This document shows positions 32,530 through 41,866 of a stretch of 64,000 nucleotides of DNA, one piece after another. This DNA is from Polyangiaceae bacterium (GTDB taxonomy: Bacteria > Myxococcota_A > Polyangia > Polyangiales > Polyangiaceae): NCBI GenBank assembly GCA_022842465.1, contig JALHPN010000018.1:1-64000 (forward strand), in the 5' to 3' direction. A program made the translations under genes and the position numbers. Numbering within the stretch: the stretch's first letter is position 1; each line of letters begins with the position of its first letter. Below the pieces are notes generated by a model. It saw nothing but the letters and a program-made list of their open reading frames with translations, did not search any database and was not told where the DNA came from.

Positions 32530-33399
32530 ATGTCCTCACGCGCCGCGCTCCGCCCGTTCGACGTGCCTTCCGCGACCGGCTCCTCGCCGGACCCCACACG
32601 CCTGCTCGTGGGGCGCCCGGACGCGCGGCTCGGTGAGATCAGCGCCGCATGGAGCAACGTGCCGACGCGCCGCAGGCGCTTGCCCAAGGCGCCGATGGCG
32701 GGCCTCGGGTTGCTCGGCGCGATGACGGGCGCGGCCGCCGGGCTCGCGGCGGGCCACCCCGTCCTCCTCGCGGGCGGCGTCGTCGCGGGCGGAGCCGGAG
32801 GAGCACTGCTCGTCGCCTTCGTCGCCCGCGCCTTCGCCGATCGCCGCAGCGCATACGTCGGGGCGGCGGGCTACCAGACGAGCGAGCTCGGTCTGACTGG
32901 CGTCCGCGACGAGGTAGCGCTCTTCGCCGACTGCGCGCTCCTCGTCTCGCATGCGCGACGCACGCTCGTGCACGCGGGTCGCATCCTCGACGATCGGGAC
33001 GTGACCACCACCCGCCTCGTACCGAGGGCCACGCGTGGAGGCGCGCGCGCGAAGATCGTCCTCCCGGCGCTCGCAGCGGCGACGCGGAACGCGGCGCTCC
33101 ACGCTCACTTCGCCGCGGTCTCGCCCGCGAGGTTCCCGATCCTCGCCGAGCGCGAAGGCACGTTCACGAGCAAGGGCGAGCTGACCCTCACGGGCGACGT
33201 CCTCCAGATCTCGGACGGCGCGCGGACCCAGCACGTGGGGCTCTCTGACCTCCGCGTCGGCCTCCGCGCGGGGTTCCTCGAGCTCGCGTGGCCCGGGGAC
33301 GCCGCGCGCATTCGCTTCGACGAAATCGGCGACGGGCTCGCGCTGCTCGCCCGCCTCGAACGAAGCGCCGTCCCGATCGCCGCAGAAGAGGTCACCTGA
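32530..33399 (+). CDS. hypothetical membrane protein
   Basis: Protein of 289 residues. A Gly/Ala-rich hydrophobic hairpin at about 56-100 (LGLLGAMTGAAAGLAAGHPV and following) should form two membrane helices. The C-terminal 180 residues are soluble and beta-rich, ending with a PH-like pattern (GTFTSKGELTLTGDVLQISD, LRAGFLELAWPGD). It is not a recognised family. Its stop overlaps the start of the next gene (TGATG), so they are translated together and may form a complex. Confidence 0.65.
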   Translation: MSSRAALRPFDVPSATGSSPDPTRLLVGRPDARLGEISAAWSNVPTRRRRLPKAPMAGLGLLGAMTGAAAGLAAGHPVLLAGGVVAGGAGGALLVAFVARAFADRRSAYVGAAGYQTSELGLTGVRDEVALFADCALLVSHARRTLVHAGRILDDRDVTTTRLVPRATRGGARAKIVLPALAAATRNAALHAHFAAVSPARFPILAEREGTFTSKGELTLTGDVLQISDGARTQHVGLSDLRVGLRAGFLELAWPGDAARIRFDEIGDGLALLARLERSAVPIAAEEVT

Positions 33400-33887
33400 T
33401 GTTCGCCAGCGACCACACCGAGCTCGACGCTCATCTCGCCACGATCGTCGCGGCGGTGCGCCGGCGCGCCTTGCAGGGTCTCCTCCTCGGGCTCACGGCG
33501 CTCGCGGTCTCGACGACTCTACTCGGCTTCGTGGCCCACGAGGTCCTCTTGGTCGGGCCGCGTGCGCTGGTCTCACTCCTCGAGCTGGCCGCCTTGGCCG
33601 GCGGCATCGCACTCGGTCGTTTCGCGGTGACGACGCTTCGCGCGACGCGCCTCGCAGAGTTGACGTCCCCCGCGAGCTCACCCGTCGTCGCCGCGCTTCG
33701 TGGTGACGCGCGTGGCGTCACGGAGCTCGGCGCGGTGCGCGGGCGCGCGAGCTTCGTCGCGATCGTGCTCGCCGACGGGACGCGCCACGATCTACCGCTG
33801 GTCGAGACGGAGGTCGAGCCGCTCCTCCGCTTCCTCCAGGCCCACGTCCGCCACGCGAGAGCCGCGGACCTCGGGTTCCGGCGCTGA
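33399..33887 (+). CDS. hypothetical membrane protein coupled to the previous gene
   Basis: Protein of 162 residues with two hydrophobic segments, at about 26-50 and 56-78. The C-terminal half is soluble (RASFVAIVLADGTRHDLPLV). The ATG overlaps the upstream TGA. It converges on the CNNM/CorC-like gene 15 bp away. The function is unknown, but the shared two-helix layout with its partner suggests a common membrane complex. Confidence 0.62.
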   Translation: MFASDHTELDAHLATIVAAVRRRALQGLLLGLTALAVSTTLLGFVAHEVLLVGPRALVSLLELAALAGGIALGRFAVTTLRATRLAELTSPASSPVVAALRGDARGVTELGAVRGRASFVAIVLADGTRHDLPLVETEVEPLLRFLQAHVRHARAADLGFRR

Positions 33888-33902
33888 CGACGGACCGCCG
33901 CG

Positions 33903-35222
33903 TCAGAGCGAGGACGTCGGGGCTGCGCTCGGCTCCGGCGCATCGAGGTGCAGCCTGAGCTGGGTGATCCGGCGCCCGCGAAGCTCGAGTACCTCCGCGA
34001 CCACGCGACCCGCCAGCGGGACGCGCGCGCCTCGCTCGGGGAAGCTCCCGACCACGGCGAGCACGAGGCCTGCGACGGTGGACGCGGACGGGGAGACCGG
34101 GAGCTCGAGCCCGAGCTCCCGGTTCACTTCGTGGAGGGGTGTGGCGCCGCGGACGATGAACGCGCTCGCGCCCTCGGCCACGATGTTCTCTTCGGCCCGC
34201 TCCTTCTCCCCGGCGATCTCTCCGAAGAGCTCCTCGGCGAGGTCCTCGATGGACACGAGGCCTGCCGTGAAGCCCGTCTCGTCGACGATGAGCCCGATCT
34301 CGCTGCGCGAGCGCTGGAGCGCGCGCAGCACGTCGACCGCGCGGGCTCGCTCCGGGAAGGTCGGGATCTCCCGGACGATCCGCCGGAGGTCCACGTCGCC
34401 GTCGAGGAGCTGCATGTACACCTCGTGCGCGACGACGTAGCCCGTGGGGTGCTGCCCGTCGTCGGTCACCGGGTACCGAGCATGAGGGTGCTCACGCATG
34501 ATCCGCTTCACCTCGGCGCCGCCGCTCGTCGAGGGAAGCCACACGATCATCGTGCGAGGAACCATCAGCGAGTACGCCTCGAGCGCCGCGAGGTCGATCG
34601 CGCGTGACGCGATCTCCCCGGTCTCCTTGTCGACGGTGCCAGCGTCCGCCGCCTCGCTGACGAGCTGCTGGAGCTCCTCCGGCGACAGGCGCGCCTCCGT
34701 GAACGTCGTCGAGTCGCGAAACGGCCGGAGGAGCACGTTGCTCGCCGCGGTCAGAAACCAGATGATCGGCCGCGCGAGCTGCGACAGGCGGAAGAGCGGC
34801 CGAGAGACGAAGAGCGCGATCTGCTCCGAGTGGCGGAGCGCGAGCGACTTCGGGACGAGCTCGCCCACGACGACGGACAAGACGGACACGAGCGCGACGA
34901 CGAGCGCGAACGCGACCTTGTCCGCCGCCGCGCCGAGGCCGAGCCGCTCGAGCGCGGCAGAGACGGGAGCCTCGAGGACCGCGCCGCCGAACGCGCCGGC
35001 GGACGCGCCGACGACGGTGATCCCCACCTGCACCGTCGCGAGGAACCGCTCGGGGTCGCCCCGGAGCTTCAGCGCCACCTTCGCCGATCCACGGCCCTCG
35101 TCGGCGAGCTCGCGGAGCCGCGTCTTGCGGACGGAGAGGATGGCGATCTCCGACCCCGAGAAGAACCCGTTCACGAGCGTGAGCCCGAAGATGACGAGGA
35201 GCTGGAGACCGATGGTCTTCAT
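33903..35222 (-). CDS. CNNM/CorC-family (hemolysin-like) membrane protein
   Basis: Protein of 439 residues. The CNNM (DUF21) membrane domain is at about 1-190: VNGFFSGSEIAILSVRKTRL, GASAGAFGGAVLEAP, VVGELVPKSLALRHSE. A cytoplasmic CBS-pair domain follows (LMVPRTMIVWLP, RYPVTDDG, RSRSEIGLIVDETGFTAGLV, then SIEDLAEELFGEI). The C-terminal CorC/HlyC domain ends with GRRITQLRL. Family members export Mg2+ or Co2+ or support membrane integrity; the hemolysin name is historical. It lies 13 bp after the RND pump and is likely co-transcribed, in line with a metal-ion role. Confidence 0.92.
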   Translation of the reverse strand: MKTIGLQLLVIFGLTLVNGFFSGSEIAILSVRKTRLRELADEGRGSAKVALKLRGDPERFLATVQVGITVVGASAGAFGGAVLEAPVSAALERLGLGAAADKVAFALVVALVSVLSVVVGELVPKSLALRHSEQIALFVSRPLFRLSQLARPIIWFLTAASNVLLRPFRDSTTFTEARLSPEELQQLVSEAADAGTVDKETGEIASRAIDLAALEAYSLMVPRTMIVWLPSTSGGAEVKRIMREHPHARYPVTDDGQHPTGYVVAHEVYMQLLDGDVDLRRIVREIPTFPERARAVDVLRALQRSRSEIGLIVDETGFTAGLVSIEDLAEELFGEIAGEKERAEENIVAEGASAFIVRGATPLHEVNRELGLELPVSPSASTVAGLVLAVVGSFPERGARVPLAGRVVAEVLELRGRRITQLRLHLDAPEPSAAPTSSL

Positions 35223-35235
35223 CGCCCGGCCTCGG

Positions 35236-38200
35236 TCACTCGGCCGGCACCGTCGCGGGCTCGTCGTCACCTTCGTCGGCGTCCGCCACCTTCGTCCCCC
35301 AGCCCCGCAAGAGCGTCGCGAGGAGCCCGGGGAGGACGACGAGCGTGAGGGCAGCGCTCAAGAAGATGCCGACGATGACGACGGTCGCCAGCGGCCGCTG
35401 GACCTCCGATCCCGCGCTGCTCGAGAGCGCCATCGGGAGGAAGCCGAGGCCGGCGACGGCCGCCGTGGTGAGGACGGCGCGAAGGGACCGCGCCGTACCC
35501 TTCGCGACGGCGCCCTCGAGCGCCATCCCGGTGAGCATCTCGCGACGCGTCGCGCTCGTGATGACGACGCCGTTGAGGACCGAGACGCCGCCGAGCGCGA
35601 TGAAGCCGACGGCGGCCGGGAGGCTGAAGGGCATGCCGCGGGCGAGGAGGCCGATCATCCCGCCCGTCGTCGCGAACGGCACGAGGAGGAACACCGCGAA
35701 GGCCGGCTTCAGGCTGCGGAACATCCAGAAGAGCATGCCGAGGATGACGGCGACGACTGCGGGGACGACGAGCGCGAGCCGCGCCGAGGCGCGCTCGAAG
35801 TTCTCGAACTGCCCTCCCCACTCGATGCGGTAGCCCGCGGGCATCACGGCGTCGCGGCCGACCTTCGCGCGCGCCTCCTCGACCCAGGAGACGAGGTCCC
35901 GGCCTCGGAGGTTCACGTCGACGCGGATGAGGCGCTCGCGATCGAGCCGCTTCACGACGGACGGCCCGTCGGCCTCCTCGAACGTGACCACCTCGCGCAT
36001 CGGGACCCCGTTGCCATGCTCGGTCTCGACGAACATCTCCGCAAGGGACTCCGCGTTCGGGCGCGCCGGCGGGACGAACACCCGGAGGTCGAAGCGCCGC
36101 TCGCCCTCGTACACTTCACCGACGCGGACCCCCTCGCGAGAGGCCGCGAGCACGTCGAACGCGTGCCGCACCTTGACGCCGTAGCGCGCCATGCGGCCGC
36201 GGTCCGCCGTGGCGGTGATGGTGGGCTGCCCGAGGATGCGCTCGATCTTGAGATCCGCCGTCCCGCGGATCTCGCGGACGATGTCGCCGATCTTGTTCGA
36301 GTGCTCGACGAGCTCGTCGAGGTCCTTCCCGATGATCTTGATGGAGACGTCGGCGCGCGATCCGGCGATCAGCTGGTTCGTGAGGTCCTCGATGGGCTGC
36401 GACACGGAGACGAAGGTCGACGGCACCTCCGTCTCGATCTTGTCCTTGAGGAGCGTGCTGAGCTCGTCGAGGTTCTTCGCGCTCTTCCACTCCTTGAGGG
36501 GCTTCAGCGGGACGAGGATGTCCGTGTTGTTGTTGCCGACGGCGTCGAGCGCCATCTCCGCGCGGCCGCTCTGCCCGAGCGCCTTTCGCGTCTCGGGAAA
36601 GCTCAGGACGACCTTCTCGGCGAGGAGGTCGAGGCGCTTCGCCTCCTCCAGCGACACGCTCGGCGCCCGCAGCATCGCGAGGACGCAGTCGCCCTCGAAG
36701 ATCCGGGGCACGAACTCGGCGCCCGCCCGCGAGAACGCGAACCCGACGACGACGAGCGCGACGAAGCTCCCGCCGAGCAGCGGCCAACGATGCCTCAGGG
36801 TCGTCGGGACGAACGCCTCGTAGCGCTCGGCGAGACGCTCGAGCCAGTGCGGGCCGTGGTCCTTCGCAGGCGGCACCGTGAGCACGAGGAGCGCAGGGAA
36901 GAAGACGACCGAGTAGACGAGCGCGCCGAAGAGGGCGCACGCCATCGTGATCGCCATCGGCCGGAACATCTTCCCCTCCACGCCCTCCAGCGTGAGGAGC
37001 GGAATGTAGACGAGCATGATGATCGCCACGGCGAAGACGACGGGCTCGATCACTTGCTTGCCGACCTCCTCGTACGCCCGGGCGCGACCGCGACCGAGGA
37101 GCGCGCGACCCGCCGTCTCGGCGATCACGGCCTCGAGGATCACGATCGGACCGTCGACGAGGAAGCCGAAGTCGATCGCGCCGAGGCTCATGAGATCGCC
37201 CGTCACGCCGAAGAGGTGCATGCCGAACACCGCGATGGCCATGGACACCGGGATGCCGAGCGCGGTAACGAGGGCGCCGCGCACGGTGCCGAGCATGATC
37301 GCGAGCACCACCGTGACGATGAGGAGCCCCTCGGCGAGGTTGGTCGCGACCGTCGTGAGCGTGCGCTCGACGAAGTCGGCGCGGTCGTAGATGACGTCGA
37401 TGACGACGCCCGGGGGGAGATCGCGCTTGATCTCCTCCATGCGCGCCTTGACGGCGTAGATCACGTCTCGGCTGTTCGAGCGGGCGAGCATCATCACGAG
37501 GGCCGAGACCGCCTCGCGCTCGCCGTCGAGGGTGACCACGCCGTAGCGGAGCGCCGGGCCCACCTCCACGTCGGCGACGTGCCGGACGAGGATCGACGGC
37601 GCGTCCTTCGCGCTCCGCACGACCACGTGCCCGATGTCCTCCTCGTTCTTGACGAGGCCGCTCCCGCGGATCGTGAAGGACTCCCCGCCCCGCTCGACGT
37701 AGCCGCCGCCTACGCTGATGCTGGCGGCGGAGAGCGCTTCGAGCACGTCGTTCAGCGTGAGCCCGCGCGCGCGGAGCTTCTGAGGGTCGACGCGAACCTG
37801 GTACTGCTTCAGCTCGCCGCCGAACGGGTTCACCTCGACGACGCCGGGCACGCTCCGGAGGCGAGGTCCGATCTCCCAGTCGAGGAGCGTCCGGAGCTGC
37901 ATCGGCGAGTGCTGGTCGGACCGGACGACGAACTTGTAGATCGTGCCAAGCCCGGTCGACGGCGGCGCGAGCTCCGGGAGGCCTGCCGTCGGCGGAAGGT
38001 CGCCCTGGGCCCCCCGGACGCGCTCGAGCACGAGCTGCCGCGCCCACCAGAGGTCGGTGCCGTCCTCGAAGATCACGGTCACCGACGAGAGCCCGAAGCG
38101 CGAGACGCTGCGCATCTGCACGCTGCGCGGCAGGCCGTTGAGCGCCTTCTCGATGGGGACCGTCACGGTGCGCTCCACCTCGACCGGCGAGAGCCCCCCG

Positions 38201-38358
38201 CACTTCGTGAGGACGTCGACCTGCACGCTGGACACGTCCGGCAGGGCGTCGATCGGGAGGCGTCGCGCCGCCACGACGCCGAGCGCGAGCAGGGCGACGA
38301 GCAGCGCGGCGACGAGCTTGCGCGCGCGGATGGAGAAGGCGACGAGCGAGCCGAGCAT
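35236..38358 (-). CDS. czcA: CusA/CzcA-type heavy-metal RND efflux pump
   Basis: Inner-membrane proton-driven pump of 1,040 residues, the normal length. After the first membrane helix comes LPIDALPDVSSVQVDVLTKC, typical of heavy-metal RND pumps (HME family). The proton relay AIDFGFLVDGPIVILEAV near 390-408 keeps both Asp and the Glu. Other marks are SVGGGYVERGGESF, PITATADRGR-like porter strands and GGVSVLNGVV in the second half. It would export divalent or monovalent metals from the periplasm or cytoplasm; metal choice cannot be read safely. It lies 5 bp after the adaptor gene. No outer-membrane factor (CzcC/CusC) gene is in the window. Confidence 0.95.
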   Translation of the reverse strand: MLGSLVAFSIRARKLVAALLVALLALGVVAARRLPIDALPDVSSVQVDVLTKCGGLSPVEVERTVTVPIEKALNGLPRSVQMRSVSRFGLSSVTVIFEDGTDLWWARQLVLERVRGAQGDLPPTAGLPELAPPSTGLGTIYKFVVRSDQHSPMQLRTLLDWEIGPRLRSVPGVVEVNPFGGELKQYQVRVDPQKLRARGLTLNDVLEALSAASISVGGGYVERGGESFTIRGSGLVKNEEDIGHVVVRSAKDAPSILVRHVADVEVGPALRYGVVTLDGEREAVSALVMMLARSNSRDVIYAVKARMEEIKRDLPPGVVIDVIYDRADFVERTLTTVATNLAEGLLIVTVVLAIMLGTVRGALVTALGIPVSMAIAVFGMHLFGVTGDLMSLGAIDFGFLVDGPIVILEAVIAETAGRALLGRGRARAYEEVGKQVIEPVVFAVAIIMLVYIPLLTLEGVEGKMFRPMAITMACALFGALVYSVVFFPALLVLTVPPAKDHGPHWLERLAERYEAFVPTTLRHRWPLLGGSFVALVVVGFAFSRAGAEFVPRIFEGDCVLAMLRAPSVSLEEAKRLDLLAEKVVLSFPETRKALGQSGRAEMALDAVGNNNTDILVPLKPLKEWKSAKNLDELSTLLKDKIETEVPSTFVSVSQPIEDLTNQLIAGSRADVSIKIIGKDLDELVEHSNKIGDIVREIRGTADLKIERILGQPTITATADRGRMARYGVKVRHAFDVLAASREGVRVGEVYEGERRFDLRVFVPPARPNAESLAEMFVETEHGNGVPMREVVTFEEADGPSVVKRLDRERLIRVDVNLRGRDLVSWVEEARAKVGRDAVMPAGYRIEWGGQFENFERASARLALVVPAVVAVILGMLFWMFRSLKPAFAVFLLVPFATTGGMIGLLARGMPFSLPAAVGFIALGGVSVLNGVVITSATRREMLTGMALEGAVAKGTARSLRAVLTTAAVAGLGFLPMALSSSAGSEVQRPLATVVIVGIFLSAALTLVVLPGLLATLLRGWGTKVADADEGDDEPATVPAE

Positions 38359-38363
38359 GGGAC

Positions 38364-39572
38364 CTACCGGAAGAGCTCGCTCTTCAGCGCGAAGACGCCG
38401 CCGGTCGCCACGACCTGCCCCGGCGCGACGCCTTCGAGGATCTCGTGGCGATCGCCGTCGGAGGCGCCGAGCTTCACCGGGACGGCGCGCACCTGCGTCT
38501 CGCCGTCGGCGACGAAGACGGTCGCCTTGCCGTCGACGTACACCACCGCCGCGTGGGGAAGGAGGAGCGCGACGCGCTGGACGTTCGCGCTCGTGATCGT
38601 CGCGTGTACGGCCTGGCCAGGGCGGAGGTGCACCTTCGGAAAATCGATCGTGACGCGCACGTCCGTGCTCCGCGTCGCCGGATCGATGACCTCGCCGACG
38701 TGCGCGACCTTTCCGGGGATCTTCGCGGCGGGATCGGCGAGCGGGCTCACGTCGACGTCGTCGCCGAGGCGCACGAACGAGAGATCACGCTCGAACACCG
38801 ACAGCTCGATCCAGAGGTGATCGAGGTCCGCGACCTTGTAGCCGATCGCGTTGCCGTCGACGGACTGGCCCGGCGAGAGGTGACGCTCGACGACGTGCCC
38901 CGCGATCGGCGAGCGCACGACGAGCACGCCGAAGGCGCCGCTGCCTCCGAGCGCGCGCACGCGCTGCTGCGCCGCCTGGAGGCTCGCCCGGTGCTGCGTG
39001 AGCTCGGCGGCGGCGACCTCGTTCTCGCGCGCGGTCGTGAGCCCCTTCGCGAAGAGGTCACCCTCGCGGCGAGCCTGGAGCTCGGCGGCCCTGTAGCTCG
39101 CCTCGACCTGCGCGATCGAGGACTGCGCCTCCCCGAGCTCCGCGCTCTCGACCTCCGCCAGCGGCTCGTTCGCCGTGACGTGATCGCCCTCGTACTTGAA
39201 CGTGCGCCGCACCGTCCCGCGGAGGCGCGTGCCGATGGCGGCGACGTACGACGGGTTGAAGGACACCGTGCCGACCACGCGGACCGTCGGCTTGAACGGC
39301 GTCGGCTCGAGGCGCGTGAAGGCGACGCCTGCGCGCTCGCGGAAGGCCGGCGAGAAGACGATCGCGCCGCCCTCCATGCGAGGGACGTCTCGGGCCGTCG
39401 CCGCCACGTCGTGGTGGGATCGTCCGCGCAGGTAGATCGCTGCGCCCCCGAGGCCGGCGACGACGACACCCGCGACGGCCAGCGCGAGAGGCCATCGTCG
39501 CGGGCGCCGCTCGTGGGTCGAGGACAAGGGCGGCGGAGCGTCGCGCTGGTCGGGGGACGGCATGAGGGCCAC
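38364..39572 (-). CDS. czcB: RND efflux periplasmic adaptor (CzcB/CusB-type)
   Basis: Membrane-fusion protein of 402 residues. One N-terminal membrane helix at about 28-48 (ALAVAGVVVAGLGGAAIYL) anchors it. Then come the barrel-sandwich half RLRGTVRRTFKYEGDHVTAN, an alpha-hairpin (TARENEVAAAELTQHRASLQ) and the second half VVRSPIAGHVVERHLSPGQS. Beta-barrel and C-terminal parts end in LEGVAPGQVVATGGVFALKS. No His-rich or Met-rich metal-binding tail is seen. GTG at 39572 is preferred because a TAGGCT box lies six bases upstream; an ATG at 39563 is the alternative. It is divergent from the two-component system, its probable regulator. Confidence 0.93.
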   Translation of the reverse strand: MALMPSPDQRDAPPPLSSTHERRPRRWPLALAVAGVVVAGLGGAAIYLRGRSHHDVAATARDVPRMEGGAIVFSPAFRERAGVAFTRLEPTPFKPTVRVVGTVSFNPSYVAAIGTRLRGTVRRTFKYEGDHVTANEPLAEVESAELGEAQSSIAQVEASYRAAELQARREGDLFAKGLTTARENEVAAAELTQHRASLQAAQQRVRALGGSGAFGVLVVRSPIAGHVVERHLSPGQSVDGNAIGYKVADLDHLWIELSVFERDLSFVRLGDDVDVSPLADPAAKIPGKVAHVGEVIDPATRSTDVRVTIDFPKVHLRPGQAVHATITSANVQRVALLLPHAAVVYVDGKATVFVADGETQVRAVPVKLGASDGDRHEILEGVAPGQVVATGGVFALKSELFR

Positions 39573-39578
39573 GGCGCG

Positions 39579-39584
39579 AGCCTA
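39579..39584 (-). promoter_or_regulatory. putative leaderless -10 box TAGGCT (efflux operon)
   Basis: On the minus strand TAGGCT lies six bases before the GTG at 39572. With the box at 39666 on the other strand it makes a divergent promoter pair in 105 bp. Confidence 0.4.
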
Positions 39585-39665
39585 TCAAGCGCCCGGGGCC
39601 CATCGGGAGGCGTCCTCGCGAGCTTACGAGCGCGTAAGGTTCGCGCGGCGGCCGCGGGCGAAGAG

Positions 39666-39671
39666 TACCAT
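39666..39671 (+). promoter_or_regulatory. putative leaderless -10 box TACCAT (two-component operon)
   Basis: TACCAT lies six bases before the GTG at 39678, the start of the response-regulator gene. Confidence 0.4.
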
Positions 39672-39677
39672 CGCGCT

Positions 39678-40340
39678 GTGCACCTCCTGCTCGTCGAGGA
39701 CGACCGCAAGCTGGGCACGCTCCTCGCGCGCGTGCTGACGTCGAGCGGGTACACGGTGTCCGTCGCGCCGACACTCGAGGCGGCGAAGGCCGCGGACGCC
39801 GAGGCGCTCGACCTCGCCGTCGTCGACCGGATGCTCCCCGACGGGGACGGCGTGGAGCTCTGCGCCCACCTGCGTCGCGCGAGCTTCGAGGGTCCCATCC
39901 TCATGCTCACGGCGCGCGGTGAGACGCGTGATCGCGTCCACGCGCTCGACCTCGGCGCCGACGACTACCTGACGAAGCCGTTCGAGATCGAGGAGCTGCT
40001 CGCCCGCCTTCGCGCGCTCTCCCGGCGGGGTCCGCTCGTCGCGAGCCTCGACGTCGGGCCGCTCCACCTCGACATGGCGCGCAGGAACGCCTTCGCCCGC
40101 GGCGTGCTCCTCCCGTTGACGGCCCGCGAGTTCGATCTGCTCGCCTATCTGGCACGGAGGAGGGACCAGCCGGTGTCCAAGGCCGAGCTCGTCCAGAGCG
40201 TCTGGGAGGCCGACGAGGTCGTCCCGAACGTCGTCGAGGTCCACATGAGCCGCCTCCGGGACAAGCTCGGCGAGGACGCGTGGATCATCGAGACGATCCG
40301 CGGCGTCGGGTACACGCTCCGTGGAGCGAGCGAGCCATGA
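39678..40340 (+). CDS. OmpR-family response regulator
   Basis: Regulator of 220 residues starting with GTG. The receiver domain (1-115) has the acidic pair Asp8-Asp9, phospho-acceptor Asp50 in VVDRMLPDG, the Thr of MLTARG and Lys in DYLTKPF. The C-terminal winged helix has LDMARRNAFARGVLLPLTAR, VVEVHMSRLRDKLG and IETIRGVGYTL, typical of OmpR/PhoB. It is coupled to the histidine kinase gene (ATGA) and divergent from the metal efflux operon, so it most likely activates that operon, as CopR/CusR/CzcR do. Confidence 0.95.
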   Translation: MHLLLVEDDRKLGTLLARVLTSSGYTVSVAPTLEAAKAADAEALDLAVVDRMLPDGDGVELCAHLRRASFEGPILMLTARGETRDRVHALDLGADDYLTKPFEIEELLARLRALSRRGPLVASLDVGPLHLDMARRNAFARGVLLPLTAREFDLLAYLARRRDQPVSKAELVQSVWEADEVVPNVVEVHMSRLRDKLGEDAWIIETIRGVGYTLRGASEP

Positions 40341-41752
40341 GCTTCCGGGTGAGGATCGCCATCGTCGTGTTCGGCCTCACGGCGCTCACGATGGGCGCCG
40401 CCTTCGGGATCGTCTGGGAGCGCTTCGTCGCGTCGCAGCGGGCGCAGCTCGACGAGGCGCTGCTCGACGTCGCGCGGCAGGAGGCGAGCGACGCGCTCGG
40501 CGGCCAGCTCGAGTTCACGGACGCCCCGGGCCCCTCCGCCAACGCCGTCGGCCCCTTGCCGAAATACGGCGTCCTCTACGGGGTCAACGGGGTGCCGCTC
40601 TCGACGACGAACAACTTCGCGAGCATTCCCCCGATGCCGCGGCTCGCGCCGTACGACGCGGGGATGGACATCGAGCACGACGGCGTCCCGATGCGCGCCG
40701 TGGTCGTCGCGGTCGGGTCGACCGGTCGCCGCATCCTGCTCGCCACCCCACGCCACGACCTCGAGGAGGACGCGCGCATCCTCGGACGCGCGATGGCCAT
40801 CGCCTTCGCCGTGGGCTGCGCATGGGCCGCCGCCGTGGCGTTCGGCGTCGCGAGCTGGCTGACGCGCGAGCATCGGACCCTGGGCGTGGTCGCGAGGCGG
40901 GTCGCCGAGGGCGACACGAGCGCGCGCGTGTCGTTCCGCTCGCGGGACGCCGACCTCCGCCAGCTGGCCGACGATCTCAACGTGATGATCGACCAGCTCG
41001 TGGGCCTCGTCGCCGCGCAGGACCGCTTCATCGCGCACGCCGCGCACGAGCTCCGGACGCCGCTGACGTCGCTTCGCATCGAGCTCGAGCACGTCCTCCG
41101 GACCGGTCGCGGTCGCGCGGACTACGAGGAGGCGGTCCGCGGGGCGCTCGAGTCGTCGCGGGCCCTCACGGAGCTCGCGGACGATCTCCTCCAGCTCGCC
41201 CGGGCGAAGACGGCGCCGGTCGAAGAGGCCTCGCTCGTCGAGGAGGCCCTCACGGATGCCATCGCGGCGGTCGCGCCGATGGGACGGGGCCGTGACGTGC
41301 GGATCCTCGCGAGCCCCTTCGGCGGACAGGTGCGAGGCGCGCGACGAAGCCTCGCGCGCCTCTTCCGCAACCTCCTCGAGAACGCGGTGCGCTTCTCTCC
41401 GCAGGGCGGCCGCGTCCTCGTCGAGGGCCGCGTGGAGGAGAACCGCGTCGTCGTCGAGGTGACCGATGCCGGTCCGGGCGTCCCCACGGGGGACGAGGAG
41501 CGGATCTTCGCCCCCTTCGCGCGTGGCGTCCGCGACGACGCCGAGGGCGTCGGCCTCGGGCTCGCGATCGCGCGCGGCCTCGCCCGCTCGGCCGCCGGCG
41601 ACGTCATCGCGCGCGCCGGGCCAGGCGGGCGCTTCGAGGTGGAGCTCACGCGATCGCCTCTGGAGGCCGGCCCGCCCGAGACCGACGGCGCCAGACCGTA
41701 CACGGGCGCCGCTCCGTACCGCATCGAAGCCACGCTCCGCGGCCCGCGCTGA
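40337..41752 (+). CDS. membrane sensor histidine kinase
   Basis: Protein of 471 residues. Membrane helices at about 8-28 and 155-178 bracket a periplasmic sensor of some 120 residues. A HAMP linker follows (RRVAEGDTSARVSFRSRDAD). HisKA has FIAHAAHELRTPLTSLRIEL with phospho-His237. The HATPase domain has RNLLENAVRFSPQGG (N-box), DAGPGVPTGD (G1) and GVGLGLAIARGLA (G2). The partner is the coupled response regulator. The signal could be excess metal, given the divergent RND operon; the sensor has no obvious Cys/His metal site, so this is inference. Confidence 0.95.
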   Translation: MSFRVRIAIVVFGLTALTMGAAFGIVWERFVASQRAQLDEALLDVARQEASDALGGQLEFTDAPGPSANAVGPLPKYGVLYGVNGVPLSTTNNFASIPPMPRLAPYDAGMDIEHDGVPMRAVVVAVGSTGRRILLATPRHDLEEDARILGRAMAIAFAVGCAWAAAVAFGVASWLTREHRTLGVVARRVAEGDTSARVSFRSRDADLRQLADDLNVMIDQLVGLVAAQDRFIAHAAHELRTPLTSLRIELEHVLRTGRGRADYEEAVRGALESSRALTELADDLLQLARAKTAPVEEASLVEEALTDAIAAVAPMGRGRDVRILASPFGGQVRGARRSLARLFRNLLENAVRFSPQGGRVLVEGRVEENRVVVEVTDAGPGVPTGDEERIFAPFARGVRDDAEGVGLGLAIARGLARSAAGDVIARAGPGGRFEVELTRSPLEAGPPETDGARPYTGAAPYRIEATLRGPR

Positions 41753-41866
41753 GACCGCGCGTCCGCGAAGGCCGCGCTCGCTCACGCTGGGCTCGGCTCG
41801 CACGCGCGCGGGGGTCTACCTCGCGTGCTCACCGCGCGCGGCACGCCAGGTGCAGTCCCGGCCCGC

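Noticed and set aside
34498-38820. A 1,440-codon open frame on the plus strand opposite the efflux operon
   Set aside because: It is the antisense of well-supported RND pump, adaptor and CNNM genes; its translation is rich in Arg, Glu and His with no fold, a usual effect of GC-rich codon bias.
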